From contig NZ_FUZA01000001.1 of assembly GCF_900167945.1 (NCBI RefSeq), positions 558,001 to 622,000 on the forward strand: a stretch of 64,000 nucleotides of DNA. The letters run 5' to 3'. A program made the position numbers and the translations under genes. Positions 55,939-64,000 of the stretch are shown one piece after another (position 1 is the stretch's first letter; the number at the start of each line of letters is the position of its first letter). Source of the DNA: Dyadobacter psychrophilus (GTDB lineage: Bacteria; Bacteroidota; Bacteroidia; Cytophagales; Spirosomataceae). The notes under the pieces are model-generated. The model was not told the DNA's origin, made no database searches, and saw only the letters and a list, made by a program, of their open reading frames with translations.

Positions 55939-57651
55939 ATGAGAACCAAAATCATATACAGCCTTTTACTGGCAGGCGGCTTACTTACCGCCACATCCTG
56001 CAAAGATTACCTGGATTACGAACCGAAAGGCCTTTTGTCTTCGGATGCTGTAAAATCCGCTTCCAATGCAGAAGCGCTGGCCACTGCGGCTTATGCAGCG
56101 ATTGGAAATGATGAAATGATCGGGCCGATGACGAGCATGTGGGTGTACGGCAGCGTGCGTTCCGACGATGCCTATAAAGGCGGTGGTGGCGTTTCCGATG
56201 TTGCGGAAATCGATTTTTACGAGCATTATAATCTGACCCGCCCCGATCTGGGTTCCATGCATCCATTTACGTGGGAGAATTTTTACAAGGCAATCAGCCG
56301 CGCTAATGCCGCGCTTTCGAGTATGAATGCGCTGAGCGATGCGGAGTTTCCCTTGAAGCAAACGCGGATCGCGGAAATGCGCTTTTTACGTGCGCATTCG
56401 CATTTTATGCTGAAAATGCTTTTCAAAAACATTCCCTACATCACCGAAAACCTGACCAGCGAGGAAATCCTGAAAACATCCAATGTCGAATTTACCAATG
56501 ATCAGCTATGGGATAAAATAGGAGAAGATTTCCAGTTCGCGGTTGACAACTTGCCTGCCAAACAAACGCAGATCGGAAGGGCCAGCAAAATCGCGGCGGC
56601 TGCCTATCTTGCCAAATTACGCTTGTATCAGGCTTATGAACAGGATGATACGCATAAAGTTACGAGCATTAATAAAACACGGTTGCAGCAGGTGGTGACG
56701 CTTACGCAACAGGTGATCGCTTCGGGACAATATAGTTTGCAGCCGGATTTTGCCGAGAATTTTATCGCCGAAACCGAGAACGGCCCGGAATCGATTTTTG
56801 CTATTCAATATTCGATCAATGACGGAACGGCGGTTGGCCGACTGAGTTATGTAACCGGCTTGAATTATCCGCACGGCGCGCCGCAATACGGCTGCTGTGG
56901 TTTTCACCAGCCGAGCCAGAGCCTTGCCAATGCATACAAAACAGGAGCCGACGGCTTGCCGCTTTTTGATACTTACAATGATAAAAATGTTGATTTCAAA
57001 ACCGAAACCGTCGATCCACGCGTAGATCACACCATCGGAATTGATGGGCATCCATACAAATACGATGCAACCAAACCATTCAGCAACAGCTGGATACGTG
57101 ACCCGGGAGTTTATGGTTTTTTCCATACCATGAAAGAACAGCAACTAGCCACCAGCGCTTCCTACCACAAAGAAGGCCCGTTTATAGGCTCGTCCAAAAA
57201 CATTGACGTGCTGCGTTACGACGACGTTTTACTCATGCAGGCAGAAGCTTACATTGAACTGGGCCAGCAGGCAATGGCACTTCCGCTGATCAATCAGATC
57301 CGGAAACGCGCAGCAAACAGCACCGGCAGGTTGAAAAAGACAGACGGAACATTTGCTTCCAAATACAATGTCAAAGAATATTCGGCAACAAGCTGGACGC
57401 AGGATTATGCGCGCAAAGCATTGCAATGGGAACGCCGCCTGGAATTCGCGACAGAAAGTCCGCGCTTTTTCGACCTGGTTCGCTGGGGAATCGCTGAAAA
57501 GACGCTGAATGCGTATATTGAAAAGGAAAAAACGAGAAGACCATTTCTGGCAACCGCCAAATTCACGGCAGGCCGGGACGAGTATCTTCCCATTCCACAA
57601 CGTGAGATTAGTTTCACAAAAGGCTTATACAAGCAGAATCCGGGATTTTAA
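55939..57651 (+). CDS. SusD/RagB-family nutrient-binding lipoprotein
   Basis: A 570-residue surface lipoprotein. The signal ends in ATSCKDYLDYEPKG (lipid Cys21). The SusD fold is seen in NFYKAISRANAALS, EMRFLRAHSHFMLKMLFKNIPY and the C-terminal RWERRLEF-like QWERRLEFATESPRFFDLVRWG with YLPIPQREI near the end. It sits as a lid over SusC and binds glycan at the surface. It is 18 bp after SusC and upstream of a GH32 gene, so fructan is the predicted ligand. Confidence 0.94.
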   Translation: MRTKIIYSLLLAGGLLTATSCKDYLDYEPKGLLSSDAVKSASNAEALATAAYAAIGNDEMIGPMTSMWVYGSVRSDDAYKGGGGVSDVAEIDFYEHYNLTRPDLGSMHPFTWENFYKAISRANAALSSMNALSDAEFPLKQTRIAEMRFLRAHSHFMLKMLFKNIPYITENLTSEEILKTSNVEFTNDQLWDKIGEDFQFAVDNLPAKQTQIGRASKIAAAAYLAKLRLYQAYEQDDTHKVTSINKTRLQQVVTLTQQVIASGQYSLQPDFAENFIAETENGPESIFAIQYSINDGTAVGRLSYVTGLNYPHGAPQYGCCGFHQPSQSLANAYKTGADGLPLFDTYNDKNVDFKTETVDPRVDHTIGIDGHPYKYDATKPFSNSWIRDPGVYGFFHTMKEQQLATSASYHKEGPFIGSSKNIDVLRYDDVLLMQAEAYIELGQQAMALPLINQIRKRAANSTGRLKKTDGTFASKYNVKEYSATSWTQDYARKALQWERRLEFATESPRFFDLVRWGIAEKTLNAYIEKEKTRRPFLATAKFTAGRDEYLPIPQREISFTKGLYKQNPGF

Positions 57652-57653
57652 GT

Positions 57654-57686
57654 TTAGCTGTTAGCGATTAGCTTTTGGCCGTTAGC
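57654..57686 (+). repeat. TTAGC heptad repeat before the GH32 gene
   Basis: TTAGC occurs at 57654, 57661, 57668 and 57682, spaced 7, 7 and 14 bases, between SusD and the GH32 gene. The spacing is regular in steps of seven. It could be a small intergenic repeat or part of a leader; I know no named element here. Confidence 0.5.
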
Positions 57687-57730
57687 GAGTTTACTTGCTG
57701 AAGGCCTTAACAAAACCACCTTATTTATTT

Positions 57731-59233
57731 ATGAAAAAAATCAGCATTGCATTCGTCCTTATTTGCGCCTTGATCAGCTCAACCGCGATTGCGCAGGCGT
57801 TTAAGGAAAAATACCGTCCGCAATTTCACTTTACGCCCAAAGCCAACTGGATGAATGATCCGAATGGCATGGTGTATCACAATGGGACTTATCATTTGTT
57901 TTATCAATACTATCCCGACGACAAGATCTGGGGGCCAATGCACTGGGGACATGCTACCAGCAAGGATATGATCGCGTGGAAAGAGCAGCCGATCGCATTG
58001 TATCCGGATAGCTTGGGTTATATCTTTTCGGGAAGCGCGGTTGTGGACAAAAACAATACAGCTGGATTCGGCAAAGACGCATTGGTTGCCATTTTCACAC
58101 ATCATGACCCGGTTCAGGAAAAACAGAAAACCGGCAAACATGAAACGCAGAGCATCGCATACAGTCTGGATGACGGTAAAACGTGGACGAAATACAAAGA
58201 GAATCCGGTGATCCAGAATCCGGGCATAACCGATTTTCGTGATCCGAAAGTGAGATGGTTTGAGCCTCAGAAAAAATGGGTGCTGACTTTGGCAACCAAG
58301 GATCGCATTACCTTTTATTCTTCTCCTGATCTGAAATCCTGGACGCGTGAAAGTGAATTTGGTGCGAATGAAGGCGGCCACGGAGGCGTTTGGGAATGTC
58401 CTGATCTTTTCCCGATCAAACATGAAGGAAAAGACATTTGGGTGCTGATCGTGAACATTAATCCAGGTGGTCCAAACAAGGGCTCGGCAGGCCAGTATTT
58501 TCTGGGTGATTTTGACGGAAAAACATTCACTTCCAACTCCAAAGAAACCAAATGGCTGGATTTTGGAACAGATAATTACGCAGCGGTAACATTCTCCAAT
58601 ACGGGCGACCGCAACATTCTGATGGGCTGGATGAGCAACTGGCAATACGCCAATCAGGTTCCGACAGATCCTTGGAGAAGTGCCAATACAATCGCTCGCG
58701 AGTTGGCTTTGAAAACAGTTGGAAAAGAAACTTACCTGACGTCGGTTCCTGTGAAAGAACTGGATATGTTGAACACCACAGGTTTTTCACTCAAAAATGT
58801 TAAGGTGAAAGCTCAACTGGATCTGACGGATAAGGCAAAGAATAAAACCGGACTTTTCCGCCTGGATTTTACCACCAAAAACACAGCCGATTTTTCCATA
58901 GTGTTGGCCAATGAAGCAGGCAACGAACTCATAGTTGGTTATGACAAGGCCAAAAATCAATATTACATTGATCGTTCGAAGTCTGGTAAAATCGATTTTG
59001 AAAAAGGTTTTGGCGAAAAACACATTGCGCCCAGGTTTGCAACAGAAAGCAACATTCCGCTGACATTGATTGCAGATGTTGCCTCCGTCGAGCTCTTCGC
59101 TGACAATGGGCTAACGGTGATGACGGATATTTTCTTTCCGGAAAGCCCCATGTCCAAGCTTTCTATCAAATCCGTTTCAGGGATTAATGTCGATGATTTG
59201 AAATATACCGTTTTGAAGCCTTCAATGGAATAA
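57731..59233 (+). CDS. Glycoside hydrolase family 32 fructan hydrolase
   Basis: A 500-residue enzyme starting at the ATG at 57731, which gives a signal peptide (MKKISIAFVLICALISSTAIAQ). GH32 motifs are clear: WMNDPNG with the nucleophile Asp, FRDPKV with the transition-state Asp, and ECPDLF with the acid/base Glu. A five-bladed propeller is followed by a C-terminal beta-sandwich (about 345-500). It removes fructose from fructans or sucrose in the periplasm or at the surface. Levanase, inulinase or invertase cannot be told apart here. It ends 2 bp before the convergent molybdenum hydroxylase gene. Confidence 0.94.
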   Translation: MKKISIAFVLICALISSTAIAQAFKEKYRPQFHFTPKANWMNDPNGMVYHNGTYHLFYQYYPDDKIWGPMHWGHATSKDMIAWKEQPIALYPDSLGYIFSGSAVVDKNNTAGFGKDALVAIFTHHDPVQEKQKTGKHETQSIAYSLDDGKTWTKYKENPVIQNPGITDFRDPKVRWFEPQKKWVLTLATKDRITFYSSPDLKSWTRESEFGANEGGHGGVWECPDLFPIKHEGKDIWVLIVNINPGGPNKGSAGQYFLGDFDGKTFTSNSKETKWLDFGTDNYAAVTFSNTGDRNILMGWMSNWQYANQVPTDPWRSANTIARELALKTVGKETYLTSVPVKELDMLNTTGFSLKNVKVKAQLDLTDKAKNKTGLFRLDFTTKNTADFSIVLANEAGNELIVGYDKAKNQYYIDRSKSGKIDFEKGFGEKHIAPRFATESNIPLTLIADVASVELFADNGLTVMTDIFFPESPMSKLSIKSVSGINVDDLKYTVLKPSME

Positions 59234-59235
59234 TC

Positions 59236-61491
59236 CTATAACCCGAGGAGCTTGTCTGGTGTGATTGGCAAATGGCGCACCCGTTTGCCAGTCGCATTAA
59301 ACACTGCGTTTGCAATCGCGGGAGCCACACCAATGATGGCGATTTCACCAAGCCCTTTACTCCCCACCGGATCGGCCAGCAGATCCGGTTTATTTACAAA
59401 ATAGACATCGATATCGGGCACGTCCGCGTGTACAGGCACGTGATAATCACCAAAATCCTTGGTCACATAACGACCAAAGCGGTGATCCATCACCGCATCT
59501 TCGGTCAATGCCATACCGATGCCGCCCGTCGCCCCGCCGATCATCTGGCTTTCAGCCGTTTTAGGGCTGACAATGGTTCCTGCATCTGCACAGCAAACAA
59601 TTTTTTTGACCCGCACTTGCCCGGTAAACGGATGCACATGAACCATCGCAAAATGCATGGAAAAGGCGTTCATCGAATATTTCTTGCCATTTTCGCTGGG
59701 CTTTGATTCCTGTGTGGCCTCTATTTTTTGAATGTTATTTTGTTTAAACAAATCACTGAGTTTCAACTTCGCAGATGATTTTCCACTAAGCTGTATTTCC
59801 CCTTTCTCAAACATGATGTCGTCCGGTTTGGCAGCGCCGAAATCCGGGCCACTTTTTGCAGCTGCCATCGTAATCAATTGTTCTTTTAATGCATTACAGG
59901 CTGCCTGCACGGCAGGGCCCACGCTATTAACCGTTGAAGATCCGCCTTGCAATCCCGCGTTCGGGAACTCAGAACTTCCGAGGTGAAAAGTTATTTTCTC
60001 CGGGGCAATCCCTGTTGTATTGGACGCAACCTGTACCATGGCAGTCGCAGTCCCAGGGCCGATATCCGTAATGGCGCAATGCATCACCAGATTTCCTTCC
60101 AGATCCAATTCTGCCTTCACAGTTGCCGGGCCGCGGTTTGCTCCGAATGTTCCGGTTCCCATGCCATAGCCAACAAGCCATTCTCCATCCCTTACCGAAC
60201 CCGGTTTCAGTTTTCTGTTCTCCCACCCGATCCTTTTTTTGCCTTCCTCATAACATTCCCGCATGTATTTGGTAGACCAGGGCATGTTTTTATCCGGATC
60301 GGTTTCGGTATAATTGGCAAGCCTGAATTCTATCGGATCCATTCCGATAGCGTGTGCCATTTCGTCCATGGCCGATTCCAATGCAAAAGCCCCGGTCGCT
60401 TCGCCCGGCCCGCGCATCCAGATCGGCGTTGCTACATTCAGTGGCAGAAGCCGGTAACGCGTGCTGACATTAGGCGAAGCGTACATCATCCGCGTTTGCA
60501 TCAAAGTTGTTTCCGTAAATTCTTCGTAAGTCGAAGTCTGGCCAATAGAATGATGATTGATGGCAACCAGTTTTCCATCTTTGGCCGCTCCCATTTGTAT
60601 TTTTTGCCAGGTTCGCGGGCGGTAACCCACCATGGTAAACATCTGCTCGCGGGTCAATACCACTTTCACCGGTCTTTTCACCTGTTTGGCTGCAATGATG
60701 GCAGCCGATTCATGCGGCCAACTATGCAGCCCGTTTCCAAAAGCACCGCCTACAAATGTTGCGATCACTTTCACATTCTGCTCGGGAACATCCCATTCTT
60801 TGGCAAAAGTTTTCTGAGTCGTTTTTGTCCCCTGCACCTTGTCGTAGATTGTCAGCCGGTCATCCGCCTCCCAATGCGCGGTTATGGCCTGCAATTCCAT
60901 TGGATTATGCATTTCGGTAGGCAGTACATATTCTGCTTCTATCCTAAACGGAGCCGTTTCAAAAGCGTCAGTCTGGCCCCGGTCATAGTCCGCTGTGGGA
61001 GATTTGGGGTTCTTTTTTGCTGCTGCGGCGATTACAGCATTCTTTGCATTTGCTTCGAAATCTGTTTGATGTTCCTGCTGATCGTACTGGACTTTTACTA
61101 ACGATGCTCCGTATTGCGCTTTTTCAAGACTGGTTGCGACTACAATAGCAATAGGCTGATCATTTGAATAGACTTTATTGTCGTAAAAAACACGTAATGG
61201 CTGCCCACCGGTTGGCGGCTCCGAAGGATGCACGCCTCTGGCTGCATATCCCGGAATTTTGATCACATTCAAATGTGAAATAACCGCCAGAACACCCGGC
61301 GCCCGTTCTGCTGCTTTGGAATCAATACTCTTAATCGTCCCTTTCGCAATCCGGCTTCCGACAAGCACGCCATAGGCCATATTGGGAAGCGCGTATTCTG
61401 CCGAGTATTTGGCTGCGCCTGTTACTTTCAGGCGGCCATCGACCCTATCAAGCGGCTTGTATTCTTTTTTATCAAAAAATGCTTCATTCAT
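59236..61491 (-). CDS. Molybdenum hydroxylase large subunit (xanthine dehydrogenase family, PaoC/YagR-like)
   Basis: A 751-residue molybdopterin-binding subunit. It has the small N-terminal domain (LDRVDGRLKVTGAAKYSAEY) and the large cofactor domain with GGAFGNGLHSWPHE, MRGPGEATGAFALE and the catalytic Glu in GSKGLGEIA. It forms a three-gene unit with an FAD subunit and a 2Fe-2S subunit. The YagTSR (PaoABC) complex of E. coli oxidises aromatic aldehydes in the periplasm. The Mo cofactor insertion factor (PaoD/XdhC) is not in view. No signal of its own: it may ride with the small subunit. Confidence 0.92.
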   Translation of the reverse strand: MNEAFFDKKEYKPLDRVDGRLKVTGAAKYSAEYALPNMAYGVLVGSRIAKGTIKSIDSKAAERAPGVLAVISHLNVIKIPGYAARGVHPSEPPTGGQPLRVFYDNKVYSNDQPIAIVVATSLEKAQYGASLVKVQYDQQEHQTDFEANAKNAVIAAAAKKNPKSPTADYDRGQTDAFETAPFRIEAEYVLPTEMHNPMELQAITAHWEADDRLTIYDKVQGTKTTQKTFAKEWDVPEQNVKVIATFVGGAFGNGLHSWPHESAAIIAAKQVKRPVKVVLTREQMFTMVGYRPRTWQKIQMGAAKDGKLVAINHHSIGQTSTYEEFTETTLMQTRMMYASPNVSTRYRLLPLNVATPIWMRGPGEATGAFALESAMDEMAHAIGMDPIEFRLANYTETDPDKNMPWSTKYMRECYEEGKKRIGWENRKLKPGSVRDGEWLVGYGMGTGTFGANRGPATVKAELDLEGNLVMHCAITDIGPGTATAMVQVASNTTGIAPEKITFHLGSSEFPNAGLQGGSSTVNSVGPAVQAACNALKEQLITMAAAKSGPDFGAAKPDDIMFEKGEIQLSGKSSAKLKLSDLFKQNNIQKIEATQESKPSENGKKYSMNAFSMHFAMVHVHPFTGQVRVKKIVCCADAGTIVSPKTAESQMIGGATGGIGMALTEDAVMDHRFGRYVTKDFGDYHVPVHADVPDIDVYFVNKPDLLADPVGSKGLGEIAIIGVAPAIANAVFNATGKRVRHLPITPDKLLGL

Positions 61492-61522
61492 GATCTTTCT
61501 CTTTCAAGGATTTATGATTTGT

Positions 61523-62500
61523 CTACACAAGGCCCGCAGCATTTTTTAATGCTTCTACAATCACATTCGGACCTAGTTTTAACTTAAAGGCATTGTGTTT
61601 GAACGCCTTCGCACCTTGCATGGCGATTTCAGCCGCCTGTCTGAAAGTTTCTTCCGTGGCCGGTTTTCCAGCCAATGCCTTTTCAGCCTCTTTCAATCGC
61701 CAGGGCTTGTGCGCTACCCCACCCATGGCAAGCCTGGCTTCCTTGATGTTTTTACCATCCAAATCCAATGCCGCCGCCACCGAAACCAGCGCAAAAGCGT
61801 AGGATGTCCGGTCTCGAACCTTGAAATAGTGGCAGTTTTTGCTGAATGTGTTATCCGGAATTTCAACTGAAATAATCAGCTCGTCTTTTTGCAAAGTATT
61901 ATCCTTCTCGGGCTGGCTGCCCGGCAAGCGGTGGAAATCATCAAACGGGATGCGCCTTTCTCCTTTCGGCCCTGATACCACAACAATGGCATCCAATGCA
62001 ACCAATGCCACACACATGTCGCTCGGGTGCACAGCAATGCATTTGTCGCTTGTGCCGAAAATCGCATGCATCCGGTTGACTCCCTCCAAAGCACCGCAAC
62101 CGCTGCCTGGCTCCCGTTTGTTGCAGGGAAGTGCAGTGTCATAAAAATACGAGCACCGGGTGCGCTGCATCATATTGCCTCCGACCGTCGCCATATTCCT
62201 GATTTGTGCAGAAGCGCCCGCATTCAAAGCCTTTGAAAGCAACGGATGTTTTTCCAGGACCAGCTTGTCATCGGCAACCTGGCTGTTGAGCGCGAGTGCA
62301 CCGATGATCATCTTGCCGTTTTGCTGCTCGATACTTCGGAGCGGAAGGGAATTAATGTCAATCAGTTTTGCAGGAGCCATTACATTCCGTTTCATGAGGT
62401 CGACCAGGTTCGTGCCTCCGGCAATGATCTTGGCATTATTGGCCAGCGCACTTACCGCGGCTTTCGCTGTTGATGCGCGTTCATATTGAAATTGTATCAT
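61523..62500 (-). CDS. FAD-binding subunit of molybdenum hydroxylase (PaoB/YagS-like)
   Basis: A 325-residue flavoprotein with the vanillyl-alcohol-oxidase-type FAD loop AGGTNLVDLMKRNV and NMATVGGNMMQRTRCS. Cysteines in TRCSYFYDTALPCNK, GSGCGALEG and DKCIAVHPSDMC form the extra cluster loop seen in PaoB, which binds a 4Fe-4S centre. It passes electrons from molybdenum and iron-sulfur centres. The start codon overlaps the stop of the 2Fe-2S gene by four bases, and a 31-bp gap leads to the large subunit. Confidence 0.92.
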   Translation of the reverse strand: MIQFQYERASTAKAAVSALANNAKIIAGGTNLVDLMKRNVMAPAKLIDINSLPLRSIEQQNGKMIIGALALNSQVADDKLVLEKHPLLSKALNAGASAQIRNMATVGGNMMQRTRCSYFYDTALPCNKREPGSGCGALEGVNRMHAIFGTSDKCIAVHPSDMCVALVALDAIVVVSGPKGERRIPFDDFHRLPGSQPEKDNTLQKDELIISVEIPDNTFSKNCHYFKVRDRTSYAFALVSVAAALDLDGKNIKEARLAMGGVAHKPWRLKEAEKALAGKPATEETFRQAAEIAMQGAKAFKHNAFKLKLGPNVIVEALKNAAGLV

Positions 62501-63135
62501 GATCTTTGCCCCCCGTTTTTAACTTCCTGAATCGCTTTTACAATGTTGGGATATGCCCCGCAGCGGCAAATGTTACCACTCATAAATTCTTTGATATCCT
62601 CTTTACTATCCGCATGTCCTTCATTAATGCAGGCAATCCCGGACATGATTTGCCCGGGGGTGCAGTAACCGCATTGGAAACCGTCATGTTTGATGAAAGC
62701 CTTTTGCATCGGGTGAAGCTCATCTCCTTTCGCGAGCCCTTCAATGGTGGTAACCTGTTTGCCTTCCTGCATTACCGCCAAGCTCAGGCAGGATAACACG
62801 CGCTGGCCGTTCACATGCACCGTACATGCTCCGCATTGCCCGTAATCACAACCTTTTTTGGTTCCCGTCAAGTCTAGCTGCTCACGCAGCACGTCCAAAA
62901 GCGTGGAACGCGGTTCGACCGCCAATTGCTTTTTTACTCCATTGACAGTCAGGTTGACAGGCGTAGTTTCAAATGCAGCGCTAATTTTTTCTCCCAAATT
63001 ATACTCTGCGGCTTTGGCGACTGTGGCGGGCGCAACGGCGATGGCTGTAAGGATTGAAGACGTTTTCAAAAAGTCCCGCCGGGACTCATGATGATCTTCC
63101 TTTTCAGGTTTAATGTCCGATTTATATTTGTCCAT
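62497..63135 (-). CDS. 2Fe-2S subunit of molybdenum hydroxylase with Tat signal (PaoA/YagT-like)
   Basis: A 212-residue small subunit. A twin-arginine signal (SRRDFLKTSSILTAIAVAP) should carry the folded complex to the periplasm. The first 2Fe-2S site is CDYGQCGACTV with a later Cys in RVLSCLSLA; the second is GFQCGYC...NICRCGAYP. It is the first gene of the three-subunit operon and overlaps the FAD gene by ATGA. This order (T-S-R) matches YagTSR. Confidence 0.93.
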   Translation of the reverse strand: MDKYKSDIKPEKEDHHESRRDFLKTSSILTAIAVAPATVAKAAEYNLGEKISAAFETTPVNLTVNGVKKQLAVEPRSTLLDVLREQLDLTGTKKGCDYGQCGACTVHVNGQRVLSCLSLAVMQEGKQVTTIEGLAKGDELHPMQKAFIKHDGFQCGYCTPGQIMSGIACINEGHADSKEDIKEFMSGNICRCGAYPNIVKAIQEVKNGGQRS

Positions 63136-63173
63136 GGTGATCTTATTTAAGAAATGTGATAGTGCTTAGTTAT

Positions 63174-63749
63174 CTAAAAACGCTTTACAACTTTTGCAGG
63201 AATGCCCGCAACGACAGTATTGGGCGGCACATCGCGGTTCACAACGGCACCCGCTGCAACCACCGCATTCTCTCCAATGGTAACACCCGGGAATATCGTC
63301 GCCCCTGCTCCGATCCACACATTTCTTTTGATAAGAATCGAGCCAAGCAGCAGTGTTTTCCTGTCTTCGGGGTCTAGCGGATGATTTTCAGAAGTAAGGT
63401 TGACCCTCGGACCAATTTGTACATCATCTTCAATGGTAATCCCGCCAATGTCCAGAAATGAGCAGGCATGATTGATAAATACGTTTTTACCAAGAGATAT
63501 TGAGCGGCCGAAATTGGTATAAAATGGAGGAAATATGATTGTGGTTTCGTCTATTTCAATCCCGATTATCTCCCCCAGCTTGTTTCGCACATCATCCAGA
63601 TTAGTTGCCTGGGCATTCATTTCAACACAAAGCCGAATCGTCCGGGAAACAACTTCGCTAAACTTTCCGTATTCGGGATCATCTTTCCGGATCGGCCCAC
63701 CCGCCTTCATCCGATCAAAAATATCTGCTTCTGCCAATTGATCATTCAT
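63174..63749 (-). CDS. Sugar O-acetyltransferase (left-handed beta-helix)
   Basis: A 191-residue acetyltransferase of the maltose/nodulation (NodL/LacA) group. An N-terminal helical part (residues 1-60) precedes a left-handed beta-helix built of hexapeptides: ISLGKNVFINHACSFLDI, IEDDVQIGPRVNL, ILIKRNVWIGAGATIFPGVTIG and ENAVVAAGAVVNRDVPPNTVV. The catalytic His is in SENHPLD. It acetylates a sugar or similar acceptor with acetyl-CoA. It lies 38 bp before the 2Fe-2S gene and 11 bp after the cyclophilin-like gene, so an operon with the latter is likely. Confidence 0.9.
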   Translation of the reverse strand: MNDQLAEADIFDRMKAGGPIRKDDPEYGKFSEVVSRTIRLCVEMNAQATNLDDVRNKLGEIIGIEIDETTIIFPPFYTNFGRSISLGKNVFINHACSFLDIGGITIEDDVQIGPRVNLTSENHPLDPEDRKTLLLGSILIKRNVWIGAGATIFPGVTIGENAVVAAGAVVNRDVPPNTVVAGIPAKVVKRF

Positions 63750-63760
63750 AGTTTGTTTTT

Positions 63761-64000
63761 TTACTCCAGTTCAAACGTTACCGTCACATCACCGGAACCG
63801 GCAGCCGATGCTGCTAATGCCGCTTCAAGTCCAGCAGGATTTGCAATTCGCCCCAGCCTGGTGTACGAGTACGATGTTGAAAAGCTTTTATAAAACAATA
63901 CCAGCACATTTGAACTGTAGATCATTAAATCCCCAGTATTAATGGTTCTTGGGTTTGATGGATTTATTGGCAGGTTTGAAGGAAAATTATAAAGCTTTTC
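63761..64000 (-). CDS. Cyclophilin-like fold protein (C-terminal part)
   Basis: The frame runs off the right edge; 79 residues are visible. INTGDLMIYSSNVLVLFYKSF and YTRLGRIANPAGLEAAL with a final GSGDVTVTFELE are typical of the small secreted or cytoplasmic 'cyclophilin-like' DUF369/cyclophilin_like proteins. These have a cyclophilin fold but no proven isomerase activity. It ends 11 bp before the acetyltransferase start. The N-terminus, and any signal peptide, is outside the window. Confidence 0.7.
   Translation of the reverse strand, partial: EKLYNFPSNLPINPSNPRTINTGDLMIYSSNVLVLFYKSFSTSYSYTRLGRIANPAGLEAALAASAAGSGDVTVTFELE

Noticed and set aside
57779..58645. Open frame of 288 codons (-) opposite the GH32 gene
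   Set aside because: GH32 catalytic motifs on the plus strand are complete; the minus-strand translation resembles nothing and is biased in Cys, His and Arg.
59947..61101. Long open frame (384 codons, +) opposite the molybdenum hydroxylase large subunit
   Set aside because: The minus-strand frame has all conserved molybdenum-hydroxylase motifs; the plus-strand translation is rich in Cys, His and Arg with no recognisable domain, as expected from a shadow frame.
1..64000. CRISPR array, insertion sequence or prophage
   Set aside because: No regularly spaced identical repeats, transposase, integrase or phage structural genes were seen on either strand.

Overview
The window looks like a chromosome segment of a Bacteroidota bacterium of the Cytophagales, most like Dyadobacter or a close relative in the Spirosomaceae. 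This rests on a SusC/SusD pair, a periplasmic-sensor hybrid two-component regulator, DUF4249 and TonB-receptor genes, promoters of the Bacteroidota type (TTG then TAnnTTTG), a PDH E2 with two lipoyl domains and many MacB/FtsX-type exporters. The genus is an inference from protein style, not from a search.

Layout. 1-4445 (+): the end of a probable cytochrome bd subunit II, a LytTR response regulator, and a sugar operon of fucP, a fucose-dehydrogenase-like SDR and a zinc dehydrogenase. 4446-11266 (-): a seven-gene YbhGFSR-like exporter operon (TetR, TolC, HlyD, two ABC ATPases, two permeases) with two copies of one palindromic operator. 11548-22122 (mostly +): housekeeping genes lepA, PDH E2, hslV, dacB (-), a beta-CASP hydrolase, accA, a HAD phosphatase and a site-2 protease. 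22187-24047: a phosphotriesterase-like hydrolase and a methyltransferase. 24162-32748 (-): a MacB-type export operon (HlyD, TolC, ATPase, two FtsX-type permeases) ending in a sigma-54 activator and a histidine kinase that is frameshifted near its start. 32926-35539: a GAT-like periplasmic protein and a lone MacB-type permease.

35655-47382: a tRNA-Leu(CAA), then about 11.6 kb of accessory genes, closed by a degenerate copy of the tRNA 3' end plus its terminator. Inside lie AraC and SDR genes, a DUF4249/TonB-receptor pair facing an ECF sigma factor with a probable dual-membrane-spanning anti-sigma factor, a decayed AraC pseudogene, and an HxlR/SDR divergent pair with clear operators. The boundaries suggest an islet next to a tRNA, but no integrase is present.

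47528-59233 (+): a compact fructan/fructose utilisation locus. A hybrid two-component regulator with a sugar-binding sensor is followed by repeated DNA sites, a sugar transporter, a fructokinase, SusC, SusD and a GH32 fructan hydrolase. 59236-63135 (-): a three-subunit molybdenum hydroxylase of the PaoABC/YagTSR type with a Tat-like signal. 63174-64000 (-): a sugar O-acetyltransferase and the end of a cyclophilin-like-fold protein.

The most interesting points are the sigma factor/trans-envelope anti-sigma module, the tRNA-bounded accessory block, the frameshifted kinase, and three sets of regulator sites readable directly in the DNA (TetR, HxlR, fructan regulator).
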